NCBI GenBank assembly: GCA_945861435.1
Contig: CAMAUX010000022.1
Location: 1-64,000, forward strand
Source: Chthoniobacter flavus
GTDB taxonomy: Bacteria; Verrucomicrobiota; Verrucomicrobiia; Chthoniobacterales; Chthoniobacteraceae
Direction: 5' to 3'
DNA: 64,000 nt
Made by a program: the position numbers and the translations under genes
Notes under the pieces: generated by a model
What the model was told of the DNA's origin: nothing
Database searches by the model: none
The model's input: only the letters and a program-made list of their open reading frames with translations
In this document: positions 33,044 through 42,346 of the stretch, piece by piece
How the letters are laid out: each line of letters begins with the position of its first letter
How positions within the stretch are numbered: position 1 is the stretch's first letter

Positions 33044-34690
33044 ATGGAACGCCCCCCTTTCCTGCGGATTCACATTTTCAAAGCCCTGCTGAAGGCGCAG
33101 TTGCAGTGCCTCGCAGCCACCTGCAGCCAACATCGCTGGATGCGCGCATCGGGTACGATCCTCGCCGCCACTCTCCTTCTAGCCCTTGGCGAACTGGCAG
33201 CCGCGTCTCTGGAGCCCATGAAAGGCCGCGGAGAAGACGGCTCCTTCACTCTCGAAGATTGGCTGCATGGCTGGTTTGCCTCCGCCCTGTTGCTGCTGGT
33301 GGCTACAGCTGCCGGGCTCTGCCACGGGACCATCCGCCAGACTCGAGAAATCGAATGGCTGCGTTCCCTGTCTCTTCTCCCCTGCGAGGTGGAAACCGCT
33401 TTGCTCACCGGCGTCCTCCCGCGCATCGCCGGACTCGCCGCGATCCTCCTGATTCCGGCCTTCCATGCCGCAGGAGTGCATGATTCCGGCCGACTGTGGA
33501 AGGTGGGCTGGGCCCTCCTGTTCCTCCCCCCCACCAGCCTCCTTGCGCTAAGCATCGGCGCGCTCCTTGCACGGGCTCTCCGGCACTGGCGCGGACGCTG
33601 CCTGCTGGTGACCACACTCGCACTCGCGAGCATGGGACTGGCAGCCTCCACGCTTCCAGAACCGAGCGCCCCAATCGCCAGCAGCTCGCAACCATTTCTA
33701 CGCGTCCTCCATCATCCCGCCCTTCCTTCCGCGCAACTCGCTCGCGCGGCACTGGGAGCCGCACGACGCGATACGCCCAGCGCGCTGCGAACCCTTGCGC
33801 TGCTGTGGGCGGCGGCATTCACGGGCACCGCTGCCACGCTTGCAATGGCCGCCCGTTCCAGCAGTCGATCGCACCCGAACGTCTCTGAATATCGGGCAGG
33901 CGCCATTGGCCCGGAGTCTCAGCCCACCGACGCGAGCCGGCTCTGCCATCCGGGCCTCCGGGCCAGCCTCGCTTTTGCACGAAAGGACTGGCGGACGTTC
34001 TGGCAGGACCCGCTGCAGTGGGGGCACCTGCTCTGGATCCTTCTGCTGGCCAATCTCCAACTACTCGCCATCCAGCACGCAGCACCGGAGATCGTGCAAC
34101 TCATCCCACAACGCGGACTCCCTGGCATGGTGGCTGCCCTGTGCATGCTGACGGCCCCTCCACTGGCCACGCGGTTCATCTACCCCCTTCCCTGCAACGA
34201 ACGGCCCCGGATGTGGATGATTGCGGGGGCACCGTGGGGAGTCCGCGCGATGATCCGCTCCCAGTTCATCCTGGGCTGCGGCGCGCTCTTCGCAATCAGT
34301 GCGTGGATGCAAACCGCCGCCTGCACTTCGCTCGGGCTGGAATGGCGGGCACAACTGCCTCTGCTCCTTGTCACCTGCTCCTCCTCTGCAGCGTCCACCT
34401 CCATCGCACTCGTGGCGGCGGCATGCTTTCCCGCACCCTTCTCAGAGGACCCGGCGCGCATGGCATCCGGCCTCCGCGCAACAGTGGCGCTAGTCGCGGG
34501 CCTTGCGCACGCCCTGGGCTGCGCCGTGATTGAATGCCTGCCAGCTGTAGACCATCCAAGCCTTGCTTCCACAGCGCTGCCTCACGCGTGCCATGCGGCA
34601 TGCATCGCCCTCAACCTTGCAGTCACCGCGGGCCTTCTTTCCATCGCGACCACCCAGATGCGCCGGCACAGCACGACCGCCACCGGATGA
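33044..34690 (+). CDS. ABC-2-like polytopic membrane protein
   Basis: 548 residues from ATG 33044. About 10-12 hydrophobic segments are arranged in two halves of similar layout, each preceded by a short charged cytoplasmic stretch. This resembles fused ABC-2 type permeases with two six-helix units. No ATPase gene lies beside it. The nearest is the ATP-binding protein at 38847 on the same strand, 4.2 kb away, which lacks a permease of its own. Pairing is speculative. Substrate unknown. Confidence 0.6.
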   Translation: MERPPFLRIHIFKALLKAQLQCLAATCSQHRWMRASGTILAATLLLALGELAAASLEPMKGRGEDGSFTLEDWLHGWFASALLLLVATAAGLCHGTIRQTREIEWLRSLSLLPCEVETALLTGVLPRIAGLAAILLIPAFHAAGVHDSGRLWKVGWALLFLPPTSLLALSIGALLARALRHWRGRCLLVTTLALASMGLAASTLPEPSAPIASSSQPFLRVLHHPALPSAQLARAALGAARRDTPSALRTLALLWAAAFTGTAATLAMAARSSSRSHPNVSEYRAGAIGPESQPTDASRLCHPGLRASLAFARKDWRTFWQDPLQWGHLLWILLLANLQLLAIQHAAPEIVQLIPQRGLPGMVAALCMLTAPPLATRFIYPLPCNERPRMWMIAGAPWGVRAMIRSQFILGCGALFAISAWMQTAACTSLGLEWRAQLPLLLVTCSSSAASTSIALVAAACFPAPFSEDPARMASGLRATVALVAGLAHALGCAVIECLPAVDHPSLASTALPHACHAACIALNLAVTAGLLSIATTQMRRHSTTATG

Positions 34691-34691
34691 A

Positions 34692-35876
34692 CTACCCGCC
34701 CTCGCTAAGACGCTTCTTCGGGGCCGTGAAAAGCTGGCTGTGCGCCTCGGAAAGGACCGAGGGGATGGCGTCTGCAAAGGGATGACCAGCGAGCGCCGTG
34801 CGCACCGCCGCTGCGTCGAATTGCGCGGCGTTATGCCCCGGAAACCAATGCCCGGCATTCCCCATGAGGTTGTAGCGCATCTTCCCCCATTCGAAGAGGT
34901 CGAAGGCTTTGGAGAACGTCCATAGACGAAGGATCTCCTGTACATTGAGCTCCCCCGGCATCCTCTCGTAATTAGGCAGATTTTCGAGCGCATGGGCGCA
35001 CCAGTCAGCCCCCAGCACGCGCACCATCTCCTCGCGAAGGCGCTGTTCCATCGGAGCCACGGTGCGCGCAGCGTCCTCGTAAAACTCGAGCGCGGCCACG
35101 TGCGTGTCGAAGTCCGAGGGCTTTGCAGCGCCCACGCTCAGCGTGTGCACCTCCGGACGCGCAAGGCAGTAGAGGTCGTTGAAAACAATCGGATCCAGCG
35201 GCGCACAAAGGGATGTGAACTTCGCGGAGGGACTCTGGAGCATGCCCCCCTTGTCGGTGGGACTGATGATGAACACGCCCATGTCGCGAGCCCGCGCGGC
35301 CTCCACAGCCGCCCAGTGGTAGTCGTTCACGAAGTACCAGTGGAGGTTCACGTAGTCGAATGCGTCCGTCTTCACCGCATCCAGAATCACGTCGCTGGTC
35401 GCGTGCGTGCTGAAGCCAATGTGCCGGCAGCGTCCCTCGCGCTGAAGACGCTGCATCACCTCAAGACAGCCCCCCTTGCGGATGCTCCAATCGAGAAGCT
35501 CCCGGTTGTTGATGCCATGCAGGGAGAGCAGGTCGACATGCTCCAGTTTTAGAAAGCGCATCGAGGTCTCGAACGTCTCAAGGAACGCCTTCGGGTCCGC
35601 GAAAGGTGCCACCTTCGTCTGCACGATGAGCTTCTCGCGCGGGAGCTTCGGCAGCAACCACCCGAGCTGCATCTCGCTCGTCCCATAACCGCGCGCCGTT
35701 TCAATGTGATTGATCCCCAGCTCCAATGCCCGCAGCACGGTGGCCTCAAGGTTGCGCTGGTTCTCCTCAGGAATCTGCTCAGGCGCACAGTCCTCCCACG
35801 CATGCTGATAACGCATGCCCCCGCATGAAAACACGGGCATCTGGAGCCCCGTCCGGCCAAAGCGTCGATACTTCAT
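34692..35876 (-). CDS. Aldo/keto reductase, COG1453-like with degenerate C-domain
   Basis: 394 residues. The TIM barrel (1-270) has the start MKYRRFGRTGLQMPVFSCGG. The catalytic set is partly altered: the usual DxxxxYG is ETARGYG, with Lys (KVAP) and His (SLHGIN) in their normal places. Related COG1453 proteins end in a 4Fe-4S ferredoxin-like domain. Here the C-terminal region keeps its layout (LNVQEILRLW, LFEWGKMRYNLMGNAG) but lacks the CxxC clusters. It probably acts on a small carbonyl compound. The change of Asp to Glu is known in this subfamily. Confidence 0.85.
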   Translation of the reverse strand: MKYRRFGRTGLQMPVFSCGGMRYQHAWEDCAPEQIPEENQRNLEATVLRALELGINHIETARGYGTSEMQLGWLLPKLPREKLIVQTKVAPFADPKAFLETFETSMRFLKLEHVDLLSLHGINNRELLDWSIRKGGCLEVMQRLQREGRCRHIGFSTHATSDVILDAVKTDAFDYVNLHWYFVNDYHWAAVEAARARDMGVFIISPTDKGGMLQSPSAKFTSLCAPLDPIVFNDLYCLARPEVHTLSVGAAKPSDFDTHVAALEFYEDAARTVAPMEQRLREEMVRVLGADWCAHALENLPNYERMPGELNVQEILRLWTFSKAFDLFEWGKMRYNLMGNAGHWFPGHNAAQFDAAAVRTALAGHPFADAIPSVLSEAHSQLFTAPKKRLSEGG

Positions 35877-35957
35877 GAAGCCGCAGAGACTGGGATCAAT
35901 GCGCGCCCGCGTCCACCGTTTTGCAAAGCCCCCCGCCCCTCCGTCCGCCCCCTGCCG

Positions 35958-36830
35958 CTACCTCTTCGCCGCCGGAGCCGGGATCCGCTTGAACCTACGG
36001 GTGATATCCACAAGGGACTGCTCCACCCCCATGCGCTCAAGACTGGAAGCGCCCACAAAGCCCACACAGTCCGTGTGCTCGTTCACATAGGCCGCGTCCT
36101 CAGGCGTGGCGATGGGGCCCCCGTGGGAAAGGAAAAAGATGTCGTTCCTCACCGAACGCGCCGCACTGATGATGGCCCTCGTCCGCTCCACCGCAGCCTC
36201 CATCGTCACCACCGCGCCGGTTACTCCGATGGAACCTCCAACGGTGGTTCCCACATGGGCGATGATCGCGTCCGCTCCAGCCTCCGCCATCGCGCGCGCC
36301 TCCTCCGGGCACGCCACGTACACGATCGTGAACAGGTCCATCCTCCGCGCGAGCGCCACCATCTCAAACTCCTTCTTCACACTCATCCCGGTCTCCTCCA
36401 GCACCCCCCGGAACTGGCCGTCCACGATGGTGTGGGTCGGGAAGTTGTTCACCCCGGAAAAGCCCATCTCCTTCACGCGCCCCAACCAGTGCCACATGCG
36501 GCGGCGCGGATCGGTCGCGTGCACCCCGCAGATGACGGGGATCTCCTCGACAATGGGCAGCACCTCATACTCGCCGATATCCATGGCCACCTGATTCGCG
36601 TCGCCATAGGCCATCAACCCCGCTGTGGAACCATGCCCCGCCATGCGAAAACGCCCGGAATTGTAGATGATGAGGAGGTCTGCCCCCCCCTTCTCGATAA
36701 ACTTCGCACTGATTCCCGTACCCGCTCCAGCCGCGATGAGCGGCTCGCCTCTGTCCAGCGTCGCCTGCAGGCGCTCGCGCACTTCAATCCTTGTGTAGGG
36801 GTTTCCTTTGCCGGTCCACGGGTTGGGCAT
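35958..36830 (-). CDS. TIM-barrel PEP-hydrolase-like protein
   Basis: About 290 residues from ATG 36830. The barrel has GISAKFIEKGGADLLIIYNSGRF near the start, then EIPVICGVHATDP, GVNNFPT and ADAIIAHVGTT. It is a member of the phosphoenolpyruvate-hydrolase-like family (PF09370-type), sometimes fused to regulators in other bacteria. Metal and substrate are not certain. The frame extends to 37031 with no better start. The ATG at 36857 is the alternative. Confidence 0.75.
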   Translation of the reverse strand: MPNPWTGKGNPYTRIEVRERLQATLDRGEPLIAAGAGTGISAKFIEKGGADLLIIYNSGRFRMAGHGSTAGLMAYGDANQVAMDIGEYEVLPIVEEIPVICGVHATDPRRRMWHWLGRVKEMGFSGVNNFPTHTIVDGQFRGVLEETGMSVKKEFEMVALARRMDLFTIVYVACPEEARAMAEAGADAIIAHVGTTVGGSIGVTGAVVTMEAAVERTRAIISAARSVRNDIFFLSHGGPIATPEDAAYVNEHTDCVGFVGASSLERMGVEQSLVDITRRFKRIPAPAAKR

Positions 36831-36950
36831 GGTGAATGGGGTTTGAGTCCTCCTCATCCTCAGCCACCCACGCCCTGCATGGAAGCCTTTGTGCTTCCGC
36901 CATCCATCATGGCGGAGTCCCGACCTCACCCAACACCACGCGTCCATGAC

Positions 36951-36989
36951 AAAAAAAAAGCCGGCCGCGGAAGACGCAGCCGGCTTTTT
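36951..36989 (-). terminator. Bidirectional intrinsic terminator
   Basis: AGCCGGC (36959-36965) pairs with GCCGGCT (36979-36985) across a 13-nt loop. On the minus strand it is followed by nine T (A run on the plus strand, 36951-36959), so it best terminates the gene at 37007-37327. It also has TTTTT on the plus side. Confidence 0.8.
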
Positions 36990-37006
36990 CGCAAGGGATG
37001 ACAAGG

Positions 37007-37327
37007 CTATTTCAGACCGCACAGACGCCACATTCCCGGCAGCACGGCACGGCGGCCAATGCCTTGGAAAAGGACGCTGGAAACCCTGTCCTTGGCCGCG
37101 ACCTCCCAGCCGTTTTCAGTGGCAAAACCATGCAGGCGCTGAAGTTTTTCCGTCGGTGAAAGGCGCTCAGCGGCCCAGAGCCCCTCCAGTTCCACGCCAT
37201 CGCAGATGTGGAATCCCCGCTGGCTGATGCCTGCGGAAACAATCGCCGAGAGCTCGGCGGGACTAATGGGAGCACAGGAAGCCGATGCAGTTTCTGGAAG
37301 GGGCGGAGTAGGAAGTGTTGCAATCAT
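37007..37327 (-). CDS. Hypothetical protein
   Basis: 106 residues from ATG 37327 (an upstream TTG at 37348 is possible). Pro/Ala-rich start, then ELSAIVSAGISQRGFHICDGVEL and a weakly helical C-terminus ending RLCGLK. No domain is recognised. A strong terminator begins 18 bp after the stop, and the next upstream gene (folA, same strand) ends 98 bp away, so it may be its own transcript. Overlapping frames on the same strand (37012-37323) look like shadows. Confidence 0.5.
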   Translation of the reverse strand: MIATLPTPPLPETASASCAPISPAELSAIVSAGISQRGFHICDGVELEGLWAAERLSPTEKLQRLHGFATENGWEVAAKDRVSSVLFQGIGRRAVLPGMWRLCGLK

Positions 37328-37425
37328 GATCAAGAAACCATGCCGCAATCCGCCCTCTCAGGCCTACCCGAGCGACCCCTCATGCCCTAGGAAGACCACG
37401 CCCGAGCAGCCCCGAGCGCCGATGA

Positions 37426-37986
37426 TCAGGTGGTGGGATTCCTGCGATAATGACGCACCTCGAACTCCGGCTGCTTCAGCACCACCCCGGCCAGATGAAA
37501 CTCCTGTTCAAAGGCGGGAAAGAAGGCGTCTCCCTCCACCTCCCGATCCACGAGGCTGAGGTAGAGATCGGAACAGTCATCCAGCATCTGCCCGTAAAGC
37601 TCGGCCCCACCGATCAAGTACACCTCGCGGGCGCACGGGGAAGACACCGAACGCCGCAGGATGCCGAGTTCCGAGCACATCCACACCTCGTTCGGAGCAA
37701 GGGAATCGATCGGCGCACATTCCTCGGTGCGCGGCCGCCATTGGCCACCACCGTCCTCCCAAAGCGAGCTGCACTGGGCCACAAGCGCGGCGGGATTGCG
37801 CGTGAGCACCACATGCGTGCGGCGCGCAAGCGGCCGACCAAGACTCAGGAAAGTCTTGCTCCCCATCACCACCACCCCGTCGAGCGTGAGTTGCTTGAAC
37901 CACCGGAAGTCCTCCGGCAAATGCCAGGGAATCCTGCCCTCGCGCCCAATCACGCGGTTCGCCGACATGGCTGCCACAGCCTTCAT
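37426..37986 (-). CDS. folA: Dihydrofolate reductase
   Basis: 186 residues. It begins with the NADPH/substrate motif AVAAMSANRVIG, GRIPWHLPEDFRWF (catalytic Glu/Asp position in PEDFRW), VVVMGSKTF and the late VYLIGGAELYGQML. It reduces dihydrofolate for thymidylate and purine synthesis. It lies 3 bp after thyA, which is the usual thyA-folA pair. The protein has a longer loop (about 75-120) than E. coli DHFR. Confidence 0.94.
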   Translation of the reverse strand: MKAVAAMSANRVIGREGRIPWHLPEDFRWFKQLTLDGVVVMGSKTFLSLGRPLARRTHVVLTRNPAALVAQCSSLWEDGGGQWRPRTEECAPIDSLAPNEVWMCSELGILRRSVSSPCAREVYLIGGAELYGQMLDDCSDLYLSLVDREVEGDAFFPAFEQEFHLAGVVLKQPEFEVRHYRRNPTT

Positions 37987-37989
37987 CCC

Positions 37990-38784
37990 CTACACGGCGA
38001 TCGGCGCCTTGATCGCCGGATGCGGATCGTAGCCGCCCAGCACGAAGTCCTCGAAACGGAACCCGTCAATCTCCCGCACCGCAGGATTGAGGCTCATGGT
38101 CGGCAGAGCCTTCGGCTCGCGGCTCAGCTGCAGATCGGCCTGCTCGAGATGGTTTGCGTAAAGATGAAGGTCTCCAAAGGTGTGCACAAAGTCGCCCACC
38201 TCCAAATCGCATACCTGCGCCACCATGAGGGTGAGGAGCGCATAGCTGGCGATGTTGAAGGGAACCCCAAGAAAAAGATCCGCGCTGCGCTGGTAAAGCT
38301 GGCAGCTCAGCCGCCCACGAGCCACGTAGAACTGGAACAGCGCGTGGCAGGGCGGCAGCGCCATCTGAGCCACCTCCCCCGGATTCCACGCACTCACCAC
38401 GTGCCGCCGACTGTCCGGATTGCTGCGGATCTGCTCAACCACCTCCCGGATCTGGTTCACCGAACGCCCGTCCGCCGTGCGCCAGTCGCACCACTGCGCC
38501 CCGTACACCCGCCCGAGGTCACCCTCCGCATCAGCCCACTCATCCCAAATCGTCACCCCATTCTCGCGCAGGTAACCGACGTTGGTGTCCCCGCGCAAAA
38601 ACCAAAGCAATTCGTGGATGATCGAGCGCAGGTGCAACTTCTTGGTCGTCAGCAGCGGGAACCCCTCGCGAAGGTTGAAGCGCGCCTGCGCTCCGAATAC
38701 CGAGTAGGTGCCGGTGCCCGTGCGGTCCGGCTTGAAAATGCCCTGCTCTTTCACAAGGCGGAGGAGGTCGAGGTAGGCGCGCAT
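37990..38784 (-). CDS. thyA: Thymidylate synthase
   Basis: 264 residues, the classical ThyA length. It has the Arg of RTGTGT, a catalytic Cys in [13 protein letters not shown] and a conserved [12 protein letters not shown] and [12 protein letters not shown]. It converts dUMP to dTMP with methylenetetrahydrofolate. It is the first gene of the thyA-folA operon and divergent from the ABC gene (62 bp apart). Confidence 0.96.
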   Translation of the reverse strand: MRAYLDLLRLVKEQGIFKPDRTGTGTYSVFGAQARFNLREGFPLLTTKKLHLRSIIHELLWFLRGDTNVGYLRENGVTIWDEWADAEGDLGRVYGAQWCDWRTADGRSVNQIREVVEQIRSNPDSRRHVVSAWNPGEVAQMALPPCHALFQFYVARGRLSCQLYQRSADLFLGVPFNIASYALLTLMVAQVCDLEVGDFVHTFGDLHLYANHLEQADLQLSREPKALPTMSLNPAVREIDGFRFEDFVLGGYDPHPAIKAPIAV

Positions 38785-38846
38785 GAAATAGTCCGGAATG
38801 CTGGCCGCGGCCTCAGGCCCTGTCGAGAACGGAGCCCCAGCGCAAG

Positions 38847-39608
38847 ATGATTGAGTTCCACAACGCCTGCGTCTCCATGGGAAACAGACGCATCGTGCAC
38901 CGACTCAGCCTCCACGTCGCACCCGGGGAATGTCTCGTGCTCGCCGGCCCCAATGGCGCAGGAAAGTCCACCGTGCTGCGCCTCGCCGCCGGACTGCTGC
39001 ACGCAAGCGAGGGATGGGTGCGCACGGGCAACACGAGTCCCGCAATTCCCAAAACCCCCGCCGCCCCCACCCGCACCGCCTTCGTCCCGGAACACCCGTT
39101 CCTTTACGACGCGCTCACCCCGCGCCAACACCTCGCCTTTGTCGGCGACATCTTCCGCCTGCCTCCCACCCTGCAGCAGGAACGTGCAGCCTTTCTCAGC
39201 GACGTCCTCGGCCTGAAGGACTGCGAGCACTCACCCATCGGCTCCCTCTCCCGGGGCAACCGCCAGCGGGTGGCGTTGTGCGGAGCGCTCCTTCCCGATC
39301 CAGAACTGCTATTGCTCGACGAACCATTCAACACACTCGACCCCCTGTGCTCCGCAGCCCTTGTGCAGGAACTCAAACGCCGCATGCACGACGGCATGAG
39401 CCTGCTCCTCGCCACCCATCAATTCTCCCTCGCAGAGCAACTCAGCCACCGCGTTGCCATCCTCTGCCACGGAAGCCTCGCCGCCGAGGGAACACCCGTC
39501 ATGCTCCGCTCCCAAGCAGGCGGCCCGCACACTCTGGAGGAGGCCTGCCAGCACTTGATGCAGACCCATGCCACGGCAGAACCCCTGCCAAACGCACCCC
39601 TTCCGTGA
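38847..39608 (+). CDS. ABC transporter ATP-binding protein
   Basis: 253 residues with Walker [10 protein letters not shown], signature [13 protein letters not shown] (LSRGN in place of LSGGQ), Walker [10 protein letters not shown] and switch His in LLATHQF. There is no neighbouring permease gene on either side (tgt follows 46 bp later). The divergent Walker context and C-terminal extension suggest an ABC-2 exporter ATPase. The polytopic protein at 33044-34690 is a possible partner. Substrate unknown. Confidence 0.88.
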   Translation: MIEFHNACVSMGNRRIVHRLSLHVAPGECLVLAGPNGAGKSTVLRLAAGLLHASEGWVRTGNTSPAIPKTPAAPTRTAFVPEHPFLYDALTPRQHLAFVGDIFRLPPTLQQERAAFLSDVLGLKDCEHSPIGSLSRGNRQRVALCGALLPDPELLLLDEPFNTLDPLCSAALVQELKRRMHDGMSLLLATHQFSLAEQLSHRVAILCHGSLAAEGTPVMLRSQAGGPHTLEEACQHLMQTHATAEPLPNAPLP

Positions 39609-39654
39609 CACTTCCGACTCGCACCCCCGCAATCGTCGTCTAGGGTCCCGCCCG

Positions 39655-40758
39655 ATGTTTGAACTGCTAGCCACCGACTCCCAGACCAAGGCGCGCCTCG
39701 GCCGCCTCACCACGGCACGAGGGATCATCGAGACCCCCATCTTCATGCCCGTGGGCACCCAAGGCACGGTCAAGGCCGTGTCCCCGGACGAACTCCGGAA
39801 AATGCGCGCCCAAGTGATCCTTGGAAACACCTACCACCTCTTCGTGCGCCCAGGCATGGAGGTGATGGAACACTTCGGCGGCCTCCACAGCTTCATGGGC
39901 TGGGACGGCCCCATCCTCACCGACTCCGGAGGTTTCCAAGTCTTCTCCCTCGCCAAACTGCGCAAGATCACCGAGGAGGGCGTGCATTTTCAAAACCACC
40001 TCGACGGAAGCCCCTGCTTCCTCGGCCCGCGCGAAGCCATGCAGATCCAGGCAACGCTCGGAAGCGACATCGCCATGGTGTTTGACGAGTGCCCCCCCTA
40101 CCCCTGCGAGCACGACTACGCAGCGCGCAGCCTCGAGCGCACCCTGCGCTGGGCCGCCCAGTGCAGGCAGGTGCCCATGCCACACAAGGTCTTCGGCATC
40201 GTACAGGGCGCCACCTTTCCAGAACTGCGCAGACAAAGCGCCGAGGCCCTCGTCTCCATCGGCTTTGACGGCTACGCCATCGGCGGCGTCAGCGTCGGCG
40301 AACCCCAGAACGAGATGCTCGCCGCCGTCGAGTCCAGCGAACCGTTCCTCCCCGCCGACAAACCCCGCTATGCAATGGGACTGGGCACACCTCCGCAGAT
40401 GGTGGAGATGGTGGCCCGCGGCGTGGACATGTTCGACGTCGTGCTGCCCACACGCCTCGCCCGCAACGGAACAGCGTTCACAAAAAACGGCACCATCAAC
40501 CTGAAGAACGCCTGCTTCACCAAAGACCGCGGACCGATTGAAGAGGGATGCGGATGCCCTGCCTGCCGCCAGTTCACCCGCGGGTACCTCAGGCACCTCG
40601 TGAAGGCGGAGGAGATTCTGGGACTAAGGCTGATCAGCCTCCACAACCTTGCATTTTACCTCGGCCTGATGAGCGAGGTCAGGGCGCGGATTGCTAACGG
40701 CACCTTCGCTCAATTTCGTCACGAATTTATTGCAAACTATAGAGACCATAGGGAATAG
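39655..40758 (+). CDS. tgt: Queuine tRNA-ribosyltransferase
   Basis: 367 residues from ATG 39655. Barrel motifs are GTQGTVKAV, LTDSGGFQVFSL (catalytic Asp) and IGGVSVGEP. The zinc site is CGCPACRQF plus the His of LISLHNLAF. It exchanges guanine 34 for preQ1 in tRNAs. It is 46 bp downstream of the ABC ATPase, same strand. No other queuosine gene is in the window. Confidence 0.96.
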   Translation: MFELLATDSQTKARLGRLTTARGIIETPIFMPVGTQGTVKAVSPDELRKMRAQVILGNTYHLFVRPGMEVMEHFGGLHSFMGWDGPILTDSGGFQVFSLAKLRKITEEGVHFQNHLDGSPCFLGPREAMQIQATLGSDIAMVFDECPPYPCEHDYAARSLERTLRWAAQCRQVPMPHKVFGIVQGATFPELRRQSAEALVSIGFDGYAIGGVSVGEPQNEMLAAVESSEPFLPADKPRYAMGLGTPPQMVEMVARGVDMFDVVLPTRLARNGTAFTKNGTINLKNACFTKDRGPIEEGCGCPACRQFTRGYLRHLVKAEEILGLRLISLHNLAFYLGLMSEVRARIANGTFAQFRHEFIANYRDHRE

Positions 40759-40903
40759 TGTGTATGCAGGGTTTAGCGCGTGTGGCGTTTGCGCTTGGTC
40801 CATGGGACACCTGATATCCGGCTGGATTGCTTGAATTAGCCGGGCGTCGGCGGGGTCCCGGACGGGTGAAAAACCGCCCGCTAGCTATCCATGTATATCT
40901 TAT

Positions 40904-40911
40904 CTAATTAG
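40904..40911. promoter_or_regulatory. AT-rich palindrome upstream of the RHH gene
   Basis: CTAATTAG is a perfect 8-bp palindrome within an AT-rich stretch (40890-40925) in an otherwise GC-rich 207-bp gap, 55 bp before the RHH start. RHH proteins often bind such sites near their own promoter. This is a suggestion only. Confidence 0.35.
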
Positions 40912-40965
40912 TTAAAAGAACTTGCAGTTGAGACATTTTTAACGCACCAGAAACCCACATAAGTC

Positions 40966-41145
40966 ATGAGCAAATACACCGCATTCCGTTGCCCCGAAGA
41001 TCTCCTCGACCTCGCCAAGGTGAAGGCCAAGAAGGATCGCCGCTCCCTGAGCAACTACATCATCACTCTCATCGAGAAGGATGTGGATCCCGTCGAACTG
41101 AAGGAAGAGCAGGCCGCCAAGCCCGCCAAGGGCAAGAAGGGCTAA
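40966..41145 (+). CDS. Small ribbon-helix-helix (CopG/Arc-like) protein
   Basis: 59 residues. The N-terminal beta strand YTAFRCPEDLLDLA and helix-loop-helix RRSLSNYIITLIEKDV form a typical RHH DNA-binding fold. A Lys/Ala-rich tail follows (AAKPAKGKKG). No toxin gene is adjacent on the same strand, so it is likely a stand-alone regulator. The AT-rich stretch upstream with palindrome CTAATTAG (40904-40911) may be its operator. A 9-bp stem hairpin sits 31 bp after the stop. Confidence 0.8.
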   Translation: MSKYTAFRCPEDLLDLAKVKAKKDRRSLSNYIITLIEKDVDPVELKEEQAAKPAKGKKG

Positions 41146-41342
41146 GCCTTCCGCAGTCGACATCCAATTAGCCTGTGGGCTGGGTTCTTACGACCCAGCC
41201 CATGGGCCTCCCCCCGGGCCTTCATCACCACTGCCCGGTCTGCGATAACGCAGAACTCAGGGGCCACAGGTAGCGTCATCTTCGCTTCCTCTCCATCCGA
41301 CACACTCTCCCAATCACGGGGGATCTTGGTCGGATGATTCAT
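41142..41342 (-). CDS. Possible small ORF, doubtful
   Basis: 66 codons from ATG 41342 on the minus strand, overlapping the last codon of the RHH gene and containing its hairpin. Codon use is acceptable and the sequence (APEFCVIADRAVVMKARGE) is not obviously random, but there is no ribosome-binding site and no known family. Kept only as a possibility. Confidence 0.2.
   Translation of the reverse strand: MNHPTKIPRDWESVSDGEEAKMTLPVAPEFCVIADRAVVMKARGEAHGLGRKNPAHRLIGCRLRKA
41177..41201 (+). terminator. Hairpin after the RHH gene
   Basis: GGGCTGGGT (41177-41185) pairs perfectly with ACCCAGCCC (41193-41201) across a 7-nt loop. There is no T-run, so it is a weak or Rho-dependent-type terminator, or an RNA-stabilising stem. 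Confidence 0.5.
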
Positions 41343-41416
41343 TCAGCATTTCGCGTCCTCCGTCCACTGCGCGACGCTGATTGGTTTGCGGCTAGCATCC
41401 GCCCGGCGGCAGCCGA

Positions 41417-42229
41417 TCAAAACCCGCAACGGGAACGCACGTCCTCCCATGTGGAGGCTTTCGAAAGTAGTCCCGCGAGATAGCCGTCCACGGCAGGCAA
41501 GTTCTCGACTTGCTCGATCCTCTCAGGATTCTCCAAACGCGAAAACAGCGCGCGCGCGATCGCGGTTTTGCGCACCCACTTGTCCCCGAACCCCGCGGGC
41601 TGATTGGAGGACCAGAAGTGCACCTCCTCAATCCCACCTTCCGTGCGCCGCCCGAGATAAACGACGGAGTGCCCGCGCTCAGACCTTCCTATTTCCTCGG
41701 TCCAAAAGATTTTCAGGAAGTCTCCCGGCTGTGCCTTCTCAAAGTCAGTGAAGTTGGAACCCAGCTTCAACTCGGAAAAAAGACGGGCGGTTCCAGGACC
41801 ATTGGCATTCCAGCGACCCCAAACGCCGGCCCCGTCTTTCTGCCCCCTCACCAGCAGCGCGCCAGCGGTTCCAGAACTGATGGGCTTCCCTCTCGATTTG
41901 GAGAGTTGATCGAGCGCGGTGACAAAAACGAGATAGGTGGCCCCTGAGCAGTAACTGGGCTTGGCGACCCCTGCATCAATTTCCAACCCCATGGGAGTCT
42001 TCCCAATGGCCTTGCACAGGGCCGCACTCGCCGCCGCATTCGCTGCGTACCGCCCGCCGACTGGCATCGACTTGATGGCTTCCAGTACCGCTTGGTTGGC
42101 CACCAATCGACTGGACTCCCCGGATAACTCCACGGCCTCCACCCGCCCGCCCATACCCCACAGCAAGCCGACAGCGATGCAGGCAACCCAGCGAAAGGGA
42201 GTGTGAGGGAGAAGGGAGTTCACAAACAT
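41417..42229 (-). CDS. Secreted protein, possible NlpC/P60-like fold
   Basis: 270 residues from ATG 42229. A signal peptide lies in residues 10-30 (VACIAVGLLWGMGGRVEA). A Cys in KPSYCSGATYLVFVTAL, a GDFLKIFW strand and a His in SERGHSVVYLG come in the Cys-then-His order seen in NlpC/P60 and CHAP peptidases. No close family is recognised, so amidase activity is a hypothesis. A charged C-terminal end follows. It is the only gene between the RHH and Sel1 genes on this strand. Confidence 0.6.
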   Translation of the reverse strand: MFVNSLLPHTPFRWVACIAVGLLWGMGGRVEAVELSGESSRLVANQAVLEAIKSMPVGGRYAANAAASAALCKAIGKTPMGLEIDAGVAKPSYCSGATYLVFVTALDQLSKSRGKPISSGTAGALLVRGQKDGAGVWGRWNANGPGTARLFSELKLGSNFTDFEKAQPGDFLKIFWTEEIGRSERGHSVVYLGRRTEGGIEEVHFWSSNQPAGFGDKWVRKTAIARALFSRLENPERIEQVENLPAVDGYLAGLLSKASTWEDVRSRCGF

Positions 42230-42346
42230 CGAGCCCTCGCCTTCATGCAAGGAACTCGTCGCAGCTATATCGAGTATCTAGATCCCTAATTCAACTATTT
42301 GAATGACCAAAGGCCGCGCACCGATTTCTCAGTCTATTTGAGAACC

